Source: Nicotiana tabacum (lineage: Eukaryota > Streptophyta > Magnoliopsida > Solanales > Solanaceae). Taken from it: a stretch of DNA of 64,000 bases. The position numbers and the translations under genes were made by a program. This document shows, in pieces, positions 1-11,986 of the stretch. The DNA lies in NCBI RefSeq assembly GCF_000715075.1, contig NC_134085.1, forward strand, positions 155,214,178 to 155,278,177, in the 5' to 3' direction. How positions within the stretch are numbered: the first letter of the stretch is position 1; each line of letters begins with the position of its first letter. Below the pieces are notes generated by a model. The model was not told the DNA's origin. It did not search any database and saw only the letters and a list, made by a program, of their open reading frames with translations.

Positions 1-565
1 TAATCGTGTAATCAAATCATCAAAATAACATCAGGAACATCAAATTAAATCTTGAGATCAATGAAATTTTCTCAAAACTTCTTTAACCATAAATTTTGCA
101 ATTTAAGTCCGAATCATGTCATATGGCATCCCTTTTTGACAAAATTCCACAGAAATGTCTTAAATCATATTTAAAACCTGTACCGGGCATCGGAACCGAA
201 ATACGGGCCCGATACCATCATGTTCTAATCAAATTTCATTTCAAATTTCTTTAAACAATTCCAGAAAACAATTTCCTTTGAAAATTCATTCCTCGGGCTT
301 GGGATCTCGGAATTCGATTCCGGGCATACACCAAGTCTCATATTTTCCTACGGACCCTCCAGGACCATCAAATTACGGGTCCAGGTCCATTTACCCAAAC
401 GTTGACCGAAGTCAAATTAGCTCATTTTATAATCAAAACTTATCATTTTTCACAGATTATCATATTTAAGCTTTCTGGCTGCGCGTCCGGACTGTGCATG
501 CAAATTGAGGTGACTCTAAATGAGGTTTTCAAGGCCTCAGAACACGGAATTTTATTGTAAAACAA
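1..565 (-). mobile_element. 3' LTR remnant of Tekay-like element
   Basis: This stretch is closely similar to 30332-30889, the distal part of the Tekay 5' LTR, in the same orientation. On the minus strand it is the 3' LTR that should follow the pol gene. The rest of the LTR lies left of the window. The LTR tip and polypurine tract are absent: homology stops at the 8-bp word TAAAACAA (558-565) and pol coding sequence starts directly beside it. Confidence 0.85.
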
Positions 566-2931
566 CCGTTCATCCTCGAACGGACAGAAGAAGGAAGTAC
601 CTGAGTCGGGGAAAAGATGAGGATAACGTCTCCGCATATCGAACTCGGACTCCCAAGTCGGTGCCTCAGGAGGCTGACCTCTCCATTAAACACGAACAGA
701 AGGAAAACTTATCGACCTCAACTAACGAACCTGCCGGTCTAGAATAGCTACCGACTCCTCCTCATAAGACAAGTCCTTATCCAACTGGACAGTGATGAAA
801 TCTAACACGTGGGATGGATCGCCGTGATATTTTCGGAGCATGGACACATGAAACACTGGATGCACGACTAATAAGCTCGGCGGCAATGCAAGTCTATAAG
901 CCACCTCTCCCACTCGATCAATAATCTCAAATGGACCAGTGAACCTAGGGCTAAGCTTGCCCTTCTTCCCAAATCTCATCACGCCCTTCATAGGCGACAC
1001 TCGGAGCAATACCTGCTCTCCAACCATAAAAGCCACATCTCGAACCTTGCGGTCTGCATAACTCTTTTGCCTGGACTGAGCTGTACAAAGCCTATCCTAA
1101 ATAATATTGACCTTTTCCAAAGCCTCCTGAACCAGATCCGTACCCAACAATCGAGCCTCTCCCAGCTCAAACCATCTAACCGAAGATCGACACCGCCTAC
1201 AATATAAAGCCTCATAATGAGCCATCTAGATACTCGACTGGTAACTGTTATTGTAGGCAAACTCTGCTAAAGGAAAAAATTGATCCCACGAGCCTCCAAA
1301 GTCAATGACACAAGCTCGGAGCATATCCTCTAAAATCTGAATAGTCCGCTCGGACTGCCCGTCCGTCTGAGGATGAAATGTTGTACTCAACTCAACCTGG
1401 GTGCCCAACTCTCGCTGAACTGCTCTCTAGAAACGCGAGGTAAACTACGTACCTCGGTCTGAAATGATAAATATAGGCACACCATGAAGATGAACAATCT
1501 CCCAGATATAGATATCAGCTAACCTCTCGGATGAATAGGAGACCACCACAGGACTGAAATGCGTTGACTTGGTCAGCCTATCAACAATGACCCATACTGC
1601 ATCAAACTTCCTCTGAATCTACGGGAGTCCAACAATGAAATCCATAGTGATCCGCTCCCACTTCCACTCGGGAAGCTCAATCCTCTGAAATAAACCACCA
1701 GGCCTCTAATGCTCGTACTTAACCTGCTGACAATTCAAATACCGAGCTACATATGCAACGATATCCTTCTTCATTCTCTACCACCAATAATGCTACCGCA
1801 AATCCTGATACATCTTTGCGGTGCCCGGATGAATAGAGTACCGAGAGCTATGGGCCTCCTCTAGAATTAACTCTCGGAGCCCATCCACATTAGGCACACA
1901 AACTCGACCCTGCAATCTCAAAACTCCATCATCATCTAAGGTAACCTGCTTGGCACCTCCACACTATACCGTGTCTCTAAGGACACACAAATAGGGATCA
2001 TCATACTGCTGATCACGGATACACTCCAATAAAGAAGAACGAGCGACCGTGCAGGCCAATATACGACTAGGCTTAGAAATATCCAGCCTCACAAACTGAT
2101 TGGCCAAAGCCTGAACGTCCAAAGCAAGCAGTCTCTCACCGACCGAAATATAAGCAAGACTGCCCATACTAGCTGACTTCATACTCAACGCATCGGCCAC
2201 CACATTGGCTTTCCCGGATGATACAAGATAGTGATATCATAATCTTTCAACAATTCCAACCACCGCCTCTATCTCAAATTCAACTCCTTTTTGCTTGAAC
2301 AAATACTGAAGACTCTTGTGATCCGTGAACACCTCACATGCCATGCCATATAGATAATGCCTCCAAATCTTCAATGCGTGAACAATGGTTGCCAACTCCA
2401 AGTCATGAATCTGATAGTTCTTCTCATGAATCTTCAACTACCGCGAAGCATAAGCAATGACCTTTCCATCCTGCATCAACACTGCACCAAGCCCAATACG
2501 AGATGCATCACAATAAACTGTATAAGGCCCTGAACCTGTGGGCAAAACCAACACTAATGCCGTAGTCAGAGTTGTCTTGAGCTTCTAAAAGCTCGCCTCA
2601 CACTCATCTGACCATCTGAACTAGGCACTCTTCTGGGTCAACCTAGCTATCGGAGTTGCGATAGATAAGAACCCCTCCACGAACCGACGGTAGTAGCCTG
2701 CAAATCCCAAGAAACTTTGAATCTCTATAGCTGATGCTGGTCTAGGCCAGTTCTTGACTGCCTCAATCTTCTTCGGATCAACCTTAATGCCCTCTGCCGA
2801 TACAACATGACCCAGAAATGCAACTGAACTCAACTAGAACTCACACTTCTAGAACTTAGCATATAACTGACTATCCCTCAAGGTCTGAAGAACCACTCTA
2901 AGATGCTGCTCGTGCTCTTCCCTACTGCGGG
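566..2931 (-). pseudogene. Tekay-like chromovirus pol, 3' part (RT end, RNase H, integrase, chromodomain-like tail)
   Basis: On the minus strand this reads as the end of a Ty3/gypsy polyprotein. About 2621-2833 encodes the RT end ([16 protein letters not shown]). About 2237-2437 encodes RNase H ([19 protein letters not shown], then [11 protein letters not shown]). About 1226-1408 is the integrase core (TTFHPQTDGQSERT), and 722-1036 its C-terminal end (LSPRFTGPFEI, HPVFHVSMLRKY). The chromodomain-like tail WRGQP...TWE...MRRRYPHLF follows, ending FEDERLF near 566. The frame has many stops; two lie in the tail at about 700-725 (VR*LRS and RV*WRG). The RT half continues at 17970 beyond inserted element A. 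It is a dead copy. The Tekay assignment rests on motif recognition. Confidence 0.88.
2927..2931. repeat. Target site duplication of element A, left copy
   Basis: GCGGG directly precedes the LTR start TGTGAGCACG and recurs at 17970-17974 directly after the LTR end GTGCGACA. Removing 2932-17969 plus one copy rejoins the Tekay RT frame (YSR then SREEHEQHL). A 5-bp duplication is usual for Ty3/gypsy. Confidence 0.93.
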
Positions 2932-4761
2932 TGTGAGCACGTGATTTTTGCCTCACGAAAACTACTCCAAAATAAATCAAAAATAAAATGAATTTCTTTT
3001 AGTGTGCAATTTTAGAATTTGTGTGGCGTTTATTAATTATTTGTGTTATGTCCATAAATGTTTACTTTGTCATAGTAAAATAAATAATACAATAAAACTA
3101 CATGTGCATGCAATTTAAGATTTTAATTTAAGAAATAAATAGGAAAATCGCAAAAATATGTATTTATATTATTTTTTTCGTCATTTAATTATGTCATTGT
3201 GTGATTAATGTTTTATCTATGTGTTAATAGTTATTAAAAAAAAGTAATCAGTATTTTTGTAATGATAATTTTGTTTTTATAATTTTAATTAAGATTTTAA
3301 TAATTAAGAATAAAATTAGAAAAAAAAATAAATTGTAAAAGTAAAAATCGGACCTGGACCTAAATCCAGGCCCAAACAAAATAAACCCCACAGCCCAATC
3401 CAAACAACCCCATGTCCGGTCCAATTCAAACAAACCAAACGACGACATTTGGTCATCCTTCATCAAGGGCCGTTGGATTAAATCCATCCAACGGCTGAGA
3501 TCCCCTACTCTTATCCGGAACCCTTACCCGACTCATTGCTCCGATTCAACCCGTTCCCCCGAATTAAACCAAATGACATCGTTTGGTTAAATGAGTTGAT
3601 CCAGACCATTGATCCTGTTTGATCTAACGGTCAAGATTAACTCACCCCTTCCCTATATAAATCTTAAACCATACCCCGACCCCCTAACTAAACACCCCCC
3701 TCCTCTCTACTGTTCATCATCCCCTCCGAAATCACACCCCTAACCCTAGCCGCCCTCATTCCCCACCGCCTGAAACCCGGCGGCAACAACGCCGCCGGTC
3801 ACCACCTTAACACCCCAGACTCCTCACAACCTCCTCTTCACGGATCTGGCCTTAGTTTCCTTCGAATCAGGCCCCAACTCTTCGAATCTTAAATCGAAGG
3901 TTGGCCTGAAAACCTTATCTTCTCCAATAGCCTCCAAAATAACACCACAGCTTCCCCTAAATACCCTCACCACGGATCTGTTAGTTGCATGGCTCGAATC
4001 CTACTGGAACTGCTCGAATCTTCATTTGAAGATTCGAGTGAAACCTGACCCTATCCCAACCTACCTCAAACTCACACCAGTTACCCACCTGATCTCCCTC
4101 GTGCCTAGAATACCATTGGTTTGATTCGAATATACCTAGAAATGTTCGGATTTGAAATCAAAAAATCTGAAACCCTAAAAATTTCCAGTCATGGAATTTG
4201 TCTAATTCAAGTGAGGGATTGAGGTCTAAGAGACTTTAATCGAGGTATTCTCAGTTGAGAATACTTCAAATAAAGTCTGTTCAGCCTCAAAAGGTCCAAG
4301 TCCGAGTCGACCCTGTGTCCGTGTGAATTTAAAGATTCAAAGGTATTTTTCCTATTTCTTTTTATATTCTATGTATATATTGTTGCCTGTTTCAGTAGCT
4401 GGTGTAAGTTTTCATATTTGTTTAGTTGATTCCGTGATTCTGTCTCATACCCGTCTATTTGATCAGAATTATACTATTGTTTTTGTTGATTATGATTGTT
4501 TATAATATGTGTAATCGACTCGATTAAGTTCGTCGATTAGTTGTTTTGTAAATTCTTATTGCCTTTAATGTTGATTGTAATACTCTGTTGTCTGTTTTGG
4601 TTGTTATCATTTTGTTGAAGTCAGTTAATTAGTTCTTCCCAACTAGTTATTTCTTGTTTAATAAGTCAGAAAGATTGTCGATCATTCGTGTATGTTGATT
4701 TCTGAACCAGTTGGTTTCAGGGCATTGTCAGTATATTGACAATGCTCCTGTATTTGTTTAA
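2932..4761 (+). repeat. Element A 5' LTR, truncated
   Basis: Aligns with 13479-15297 almost base for base. It breaks off after TTTGTTTAA, where the sequence jumps into gag. The remaining 2.67 kb of LTR present in the 3' copy (15298-17969), the primer site and the gag start are missing. Confidence 0.92.
3654..3660 (+). promoter_or_regulatory. Probable TATA box of element A 5' LTR
   Basis: TATATAA sits in a CT-rich context (CCCTATATAAATC) about 720 bp into the LTR. A pyrimidine- and CCCTAA-rich stretch lies 30-100 bp downstream. The same box is kept in the 3' LTR at 14201-14207. Promoter function is inferred from position only. Confidence 0.55.
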
Positions 4762-4762
4762 C

Positions 4763-6921
4763 CCTGAACTAGTGGTTCTGGGTTACAGTTTTCACTTAAG
4801 TCCCCCGGCACATGCTAACTGGCGTGCTCCTGTCATATCAGGTACTTACCCACGAGCCTATCATGGACCAGGTTTCAGGCCTAGGCCAGCATTCAGGGGA
4901 GAAAGGGAACAGAAAAAGAAAACCTACACTCCATTGGGAGAGTCCTACACTAGTCTGTTCCACAGGTTGAGACAGCTGGACATGCTAAGACCAATACAAT
5001 CCAAGCTACCCAATCCTCCTCCAAAGAATCTGGACTACACCATTAACTGTGAGTATTGTTCCGGTACACCAGGCCATGATACGGAAAAATGCTGGCATTT
5101 AAAAAATGCAATACAAGAGCTGATTGATACTAATAAAATCGAGGTTCAAACCCCCGAAACTCCCAATATCAACAGAAATCCAATGCCAGCCCATCAGGAG
5201 GCCAATATGATAGAAATCGTACAAGCTAATGGGGAGACAAAGAAGCCGTCATAAACTGTCATGATGATCAGGTCTCATGAAGCCAAGCCAGATAAGCAGT
5301 TAACAGAGGAGAAGCCGATACCTAAGCAGAACAAAAATGGTGATGAACCATCTGTGGTAGTCGAGAAGGGGTCTTCGAGTAAAGTTGTCACAAAGCAAGA
5401 AAGGTTGAAAGTGATAGTACCAGGGGTTTCCAGCAAACCCATTGTAGTTGTGGAAGGAGCCCGTATAGATCGGGTTATTATCAAACCTGTAACCCAGCTA
5501 CCAGTGATCAACAACAAAGTTATTCCATGGAACTATGAACGGGTGACTGTAATGTACAAGGGAAAAGAAGTCAAGGAAGAAGTCTGTGAGGTGCAAGGTT
5601 TGACTCATTCGGGAAGATGTTTTACTCCCGAAGAGTTAAGAAAAACTAAAAATAATCCAACACCAATAAAGAGAGCTATGACGGAAGAAGAAGCGGAAGA
5701 GTTTTTAAGAAAAATGAAACTCCATGACTATTCTGTTGTGGATCAATTGAAGAAGACACCCGCTCAAATTTCATTGTTGTCATTACTGATCCATTCAGAG
5801 GAGCACCGTCTGGCTTTGATGAAAATCTTGAATGAGGCTCATGTTCCTGAAAAAATCTCTGTAAATCATTTGGGAAGAATAGCCAACAGAATCTTTGAGG
5901 CAAACAGAATTACATTTTCTGATGATGAATTGCCTGTGGAAGGTACTGAGCACAACATAGCTCTTTACCTCACCGTGAAATGTGAAAACTCCGTAGTAAC
6001 CCGGGTATTGGTTGACAACGGGTCAAGTGCAAACATATGCCCTCTCTCCACTTTAAGCAAATTAAAAATCAAAGAGGAGAGGATCCAGAAGAATAGCATT
6101 TGCGTACGGGGGTTTGACGGTGGAAGCAGAAATTCATCTGGCGACATAGTGTTGGAACTGACAATAGAGCCAGTTGAATTCACGATGGAGTTTCAAGTAC
6201 TGGACATAACTGTTTCTTATAATTTGTTGTTGGGTCGACCATGGATCCATGCTGCTAAAGCAGTCCCGTCAACACTACATCAGGCGGTCAAGTTTGAATG
6301 GGATCATCAAGAAATAGTTGTGCATGGGGAAGAAAGTTTAAATGCTCACAGCAATGCCATTGTACCGGTCGAGGGAATAGAAAATGACCAGGGACCATGG
6401 GTATACCAAGTGTCCGATACAGTGTCGGTAGAGAAAATTCCAGAGGGGAAGTACATTCCGAATCCAAAGATAACCTCTGCATCAGTCATGGTAGCCTATG
6501 AAATGTTAAAAAATGGTTTTATACCCGGCAAAGGTCTGGTTTCATCTTTACAAGGAATCATACAACCAGTATCTCTCCCCGAGAACTGGGGAACATTTGG
6601 TTTGGGATTCATACCCACTGTCACCGACGTGAGAAAGGCCAGAAAGCTGAAACAAAAAGCATGGGTTCTGCTAAAACCAGTCCCACATCTATCAAAGACT
6701 TTTGTCAATACCAGTGCTAAAATTCGCCCGATAATAACAATTCCTAAATCCCTGGTCAATCCTAAGGAGGAATTAATTGAAAGATTCGAGAAATTGTTTG
6801 ACGATGTGAATATGGTGGAAAGCGGGGAAGGTTGTAGCAACGCAGAAGTTCAATTCGTTGGGCCAGAAACAAAGCTTAATAATTGGAAAGCCACTCATCT
6901 CCCCATTCGAAAGGAGTCTTG
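4763..6921 (+). pseudogene. Element A gag (C-terminal part) and aspartic protease
   Basis: One reading frame runs from the deletion junction to 6921, broken by a TAA at 5252-5254. The gag tail carries a CCHC zinc knuckle at 5048-5092 (CEYCSGTPGHDTEKC, spacing CX2CX5HX4C), which binds element RNA. The protease follows, with its active-site motif LVDNGSSAN (catalytic Asp codon about 6014) and the later LLGRPWIH. Past it comes a glycine-rich G-patch-like stretch (NGFIPGKGLVSSLQG, about 6510-6550), a feature seen after the protease in Tat-type elements. The N-terminal half of gag is deleted. The frame ends KESW then TAG, but that TAG lies inside the proposed intron, so it may not be a true end. 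Not functional because of the deletion and the nonsense codon. Confidence 0.88.
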
Positions 6922-7106
6922 GTAGTTTATTTTGATTTTCTTTCAGTTTGTTTGGGTTACCTCAGGGTTGTAATCCCAATGCTTATCTTACAGTTTGTTT
7001 GAAGTGTGCAAACCTTGTTATCTTTCATCATCCAATAAAATACAGTTTCCTTTTTCATTATCATTCCTGATAGTTTTCTTTTTCCCTTTCTTCTTTTTCT
7101 GTACAG
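6922..7106 (+). other. Putative 185-nt Ogre-type intron between protease and RT
   Basis: The protease frame stops at a TAG (6923-6925) and the RT frame resumes at 7107. A donor at CTTG^GTAGTT and an acceptor at CTGTACAG^TT, preceded by a long pyrimidine tract (7070-7100), remove the stop. The flanking codons join in frame: TG plus T gives Cys, then SFYAGSSDMACM. Ogre elements are known to splice an intron at this place. That these particular sites are used is inferred. Confidence 0.75.
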
Positions 7107-10100
7107 TTCTTTTTACGCTGGCTCTAGTGATATGGCATGCATGAGGAATCCTCAGCCCAGTCTTAAAAATCAATCTGGTTCTGAAATAATAATTCAAGAA
7201 ATATATTGTGATTATGAATCAGAATATGATGAAGATGAGGTTTTTGAAGAGATTAGTAAAGAGTTAATTCACTTTGAGGAAAAAACCAAACCTAATTTGA
7301 GTGATACCGAGGACATCAATATAGGGGACACGAGTAATATCCGGGAAACTAAAATAAGTGTCCATCTCGAACCAAGGATCCGAGAAGAGTTAATTAAAGT
7401 ACTCATAGAATTCAAAGATGTTTTTGCATGGTCATATGACGACATGCCTGGCCTGAGCACTGATTTAGTGGTTCACAAATTGCCCACCGATCCAACGGTG
7501 CCTCCTGTTAAGCAGAGGCTGAGAAAATTCAAGCCTGATATGAGTGTGAGAATTAAGGAAGAAATCACCAAACAGTTGGAAGCAAAGGTCATTCGAGTCA
7601 CTCGATATCCTGTTTGGTTAGCTAATATCGTTCCTGTGCCAAAGAAAGACGGCAAAATTAGAGTATGCGTCGACTACCGCAATCTCAACAAAGCAAGTCC
7701 GAAGGATAATTTCCCATTACCCAATATCCATATTTTGATCGATAATTGTGCCAAGCATGATATAGGATCTTTCGTGGATTGTTATGCCGGGTATCATCAA
7801 ATTCTAATGGATGAAGAAGATGCAGAAAAGACGGCATTCATAACACCATGGGGAACTTATTGCTACCGGGTAATGCCATTCGGTTTGAAGAACGCCGGAG
7901 CAACCTACATGAGAGTGATGACCACAGTGTTTCATGATATGATACACAAGGAGATTGAGGTATACGTGGACGATGTGATCATAAAATCAAAGCATCAGGC
8001 CGACCATGTTGGGGATTTGAGGAAATTCTTCTTAAGACTTCGCAGGTACAATCTCAAGCTTAACCCTGCCAAATGCGCATTTGGAGTTCCATCTGGAAAG
8101 TTGCTGGGATTCATAGTCAGTCGGCGAGGCATCGAGCTAGACCCATCAAAAATCAAAGCCATCTAAGAATTGCCACCTCCAAGGAACAAAACTGAAGTAA
8201 TGAGTTTGTTAGGGAGGTTGAATTACATCAACAGGTTTATTGCTCAGCTTACGACAACCTGTGAGCCTATTTTCAAATTGTTGAAAAAGGATGCTGCGGT
8301 CAATGGACCGATGAGTGTCAAGAAGCGTTTGATAAGATAAAAGGATACTTGTCGAACCCACCTGTGCTGGTCCCGCCGGAGCTAGGAAGACCTCTGATTC
8401 TTTACTTGACGGTCTTGGAAAATTCATTTGGTTGTGTATTGGGGCAACATGACCTCACCGGCAGGAAAGAACAGGCCATCTACTACCTTAGCAAGAAATT
8501 CACAGCTTGTGAGGTTAAGTATACTCATCTAGAAAAGACATGTTGCGCCCTAACGTGGGTAGCTCAGAAGTTGAAACACTATTTGTCGTCCTACACTACT
8601 TACCTCATTTCGCGTTTGGATCCGTTGAAATATATTTTTCAAAAGCCTATGCCAACGGGAAGACTTGCAAAGTGGCAGATATTGCTCACAGAATTCGACA
8701 TTATCTATGTGACTCGAACTGCAATGAAAGCCCAAGCACTGGCCGATCATTTAGCCGAAAACCCGGTCGATGAGGAGTACAAGCCATTGAAAACCTATTT
8801 TCCCGATGAAGAAATAATGCATATCGATGAGATTGAGCAAATTGAAAAACCTGGCTGGAAACTTTTCTTCGATGGGGCTGCTAACATGAAAGGAGTCGGG
8901 ATAGGAGCTGTAATCATTTCTGAAACAGGGCACCACTATCCTGTTACGGCTCAACTACGATTTTATTGCACCAATAATATGGCTGAATATGAAGCTTGTA
9001 TTTTGGGGTTAAGGCTAGCCAAAGACATGGGTATCCAGGAAATCTTAGTCATGGGAGATTCGGATCTTCTGGTACATCAAATTCAAGGAGAATGGGAAAC
9101 CCGAGACTTGAAGCTCATACCATACCGACAATGTCTACATGATCTTTGTCAGCGTTTTCAATCAGTGGAGTTCCGGCATATTCCAAGGATCCATAATGAG
9201 GTTGTCGATGCATTGGCTACCTTGGCATCAATGTTTCACCATCCAGACAAAGCTTATGTGGATCCACTACATATTCAAGTCCACGATCAGCACGCTTATT
9301 GCAATATGGTTGAAGAAGAATTTGATGGTGAACCATGGTTCCACGACATCAAGGAGTATATCAGGATGGGGATATATCCCGCACAAGCCACAGGAGATCA
9401 AAAGAGGACCATTAGGCGATTGGCAAATGGATTCTTCTTAAGCAGAGGAGTTTTGTATAAAAGAACACCAGATCTTGGATTATTAAGATGCATAGATGCC
9501 AGACAAGCTACGACTGTCATGTCTGAAGTACATTCGGGAGTTTGTGGACCCCACATGAGCGGATATGTGTTGGCAAAGAAAATCCTCCGAGCTGGTTATT
9601 ATTGGCTTACCATGGAGCGAGATTGTATCAGTTTTGTGCGCAAGTGTCATCAATGCCAGATACACGGAGATTTGATTCATTCTCCACCATCCGAGTTGCA
9701 CACAATGTCGGCACCATGGCCCTTCGTTGCATGGGGCATGGATGTGATTGGACCAATTGAGCTGGCAGCATCCAATGGGCACAGGTTCATTCTGGTAGCC
9801 ATTGATTATTTTACCAAATGGGTTGATGCCAAAACATTCAAATCAGTAACCAAGAAAGCTGTGGTCAATTTTGTCCACTCAAATATCATATGTCGATTCG
9901 GAATCCCAAAGGTGATCATCACAGATAACGATGCTAATCTTAACAGTAACTTGATGAGGGAAGTATGTCAACAGTTTAAGATTATACATCGCAACTCTAC
10001 CTCATATCGGCCCAAGGAAAATGGAGCAGTCGAGGCAGCCAACAAAAACATAAAGAAGATACTTCGGAAAATGGTATAAAGTTCAAGGCAATGGCACGAA

Positions 10101-10583
10101 AAATTACCATTTGCGTTGTTGGGATATCGCACTACTGTTCGCACTTCAGTAGGAGCAACTCCTTATTTGTTGGTATATGGCACTGAGGCAGTAGTTCCTG
10201 CAGAAGTTGAAATTCCTTCCCTTCGGATCATCGCCGAAGCTAAGATTGATGATGATGAATGGGTCAAAACCCGTCTGGAACAGTTAAACTTGATTGATGA
10301 AAAATGATTGGCCGCAGTATGTCATGACCAATTGTATCAAAGAAGAATAGCAAGAGAATACAACAAAAAGGTGCGTCCCCGGAAGTTTGAAGTGGGTCAA
10401 CATGTGCTGAAACGTATTCTTCCACATCAGGTTGAGGCAAAAGGCAAATTTGCCCCGAATTGGAAAGGACCATTCATTGTGACCAGAGTATTATCGAATG
10501 GTGCACTATGCTTAACAGATATTGAAGGCAAATTCATAGACATGGCTATCAATTCTGACGTGGTAAAGAGATATTATGCATAA
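7107..10583 (+). pseudogene. Element A pol: RT, RNase H, archaeal-type RNase H, integrase
   Basis: Domains in order: an acidic linker (DYESEYDEDEVFEEI); RT with DYRNLNKASPKDNFPLP and catalytic YVDD at 7962-7973; the native RNase H (YYLSKKFTACEVKYTHLEK); a second RNase H of archaeal type with its acidic residues in FFDG (8871), MAEYEA, GDSDLL and VVDALA; then integrase with an HHCC finger (HSGVCGPHMSGYV...CHQCQIHGD), a DDE core (WGMDVIGP, IITDNDANL, NGAVEAANK) and C-terminal FAPNWKGPFIVTRVL. Breaks: TAA at 8164-8166, a one-base loss near 8303, TAA at 10077-10079 and TGA at 10305-10307. The final stop is at 10581-10583. The catalytic residues survive, so decay looks recent. Two RNase H domains are diagnostic of the Tat lineage. 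Confidence 0.93.
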
Positions 10584-10734
10584 CTTTTTGAATGTTTGTA
10601 TTTAGCATTATTTCGAAGATTGGAATGACAAAGGCAATTTATTCTGCTATCCAAACACTATACCCTTTGCTTCCCCTTTGAGCCATATTTGTTTCTTTCC
10701 TACCCTCTCTTGGAATCAATGAAAATCAAATATG

Positions 10735-10735
10735 A

Positions 10736-10772
<37 letters not shown>
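10735..10772 (+). repeat. (TAA)n microsatellite
   Basis: About twelve TAA/AAT triplets followed by an A-run, just upstream of the first two-hairpin motif. Element B lacks it at the matching place and has a GAAAA-rich tract instead. Confidence 0.9.
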
Positions 10773-10779
<7 letters not shown>

Positions 10780-10794
10780 TCACTATTATTTAGT

Positions 10795-10853
10795 GAACTA
10801 CGTTTGACCTGATTCCTCAAAGAAGGATACGTAGGCGCCTCACGGCTCGGTCA
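10795..10853 (+). other. Two-hairpin motif, copy 1 (after element A pol)
   Basis: Begins GAACTACG and contains GACCTGATTCC, then GGATACGTAGGC, ending CTCGGTCA. Stem 1 is TCCT/AGGA; stem 2 is GCC/GGC. One of six copies in the window, all in untranslated parts of elements A and B. Function unknown. Confidence 0.7.
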
Positions 10854-11130
10854 TAGGGTGCACAATATGCATAATGTGCACAAAAAGAAACATTAAGAGA
10901 CCCCAATCAAGAAACTGGGGCAGGAATTGTATTGTAAATAAGGAAAAAATTCCAAAAGTTGTAATTTTAATCCCATATCAAAGCTGTTTAACCTTTTTTT
11001 GATACCTTTCCATTTCCAACCACATACCAAAAAGACCTTTCAATCAATCTTAGAAAAATGCTGAGTCAAGCAAATAAAGATGGTTCATAACACTTTGGTA
11101 CAAACAAGAAAAGAAAGAGAAAATGAGAGA

Positions 11131-11304
11131 GTCTTATAGGTGAAAACCCACACGGGCACCATAAGACGATGGAAGTTGAGAGAAAGTAAAATGAGAGAGT
11201 CTTATTGGTGAAAACCTTCGCAGGCACCATAAGGCGAAAAGGGATTAAGAAATGAACAAATGAGGAAGGTTTGTCGGTGAAAACTCTTTAAGATATTGCA
11301 AGTC
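11131..11304 (+). repeat. Three tandem 37-nt hairpins, element A
   Basis: Hairpins at 11131-11167, 11199-11235 and 11268-11304, spaced 68 and 69 nt. Each has an outer 7-bp stem (GTCTTAT/ATAAGAC in the first), an inner GGTG/CACC stem, an AAAA bulge and a CCC/GGG tip. The third is more decayed but keeps its outer stem (GGTTTGT/GCAAGTC). Element B has three homologous hairpins, also 37 nt each, at 50505-50679. Confidence 0.8.
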
Positions 11305-11986
11305 AAACAGGTCTGTAAAATGAAAAGATGAAGTTGGATTATGGAAATTTTGGGAAAACAAAATGAGACAATTGAAAGGAGATTGATTAAAAGACTGGGT
11401 TGATTAATCCAAAATGCATACCATGATCATTGGTGCCAGTGACTCCAATCAGATAAGTCCTTTATTTTTCTTCAACAGTCATCCAAATTTGGATTTTTCT
11501 TTTCATTCTAAATTTTCGAAATCATCATGTTTTCGTCACTGATAATCTTACAATTCTAAAGTTTTTGAGATGAGTTTTGTTCCAAACAAATAAGAAGGAA
11601 TATCAAGGTATACTAGCAAGATTCAAGATTGCATAGGACAAAAATACGGCCATGATGGGCAGTAGGTAATAGGATAAAAAATAAGATATGGGTGGAAGAA
11701 AAGTGGAATCAAAAGTGGATCAACAATGTCAGGAGAGACATATGATTGCGGTTAAAAAGGTTTGAAGGAAAACATATAGTTGGGGATCCTATAGTTAAAG
11801 ATCAATTACAAGGACAAAATAGTCTTTTCAACCATTCCAAGGCAATAAAACAAGACGAAGAGAAGCCCCACCGTCGGCAAGAATGCCCCAGTTAACCACC
11901 CTATTTTAAACTAACGAAGTTTTCTTTAATTTGAAACAGGGGCAAAAACAACATTTGTGTCAAGAAACACCCGGTGAAGAATTTAA

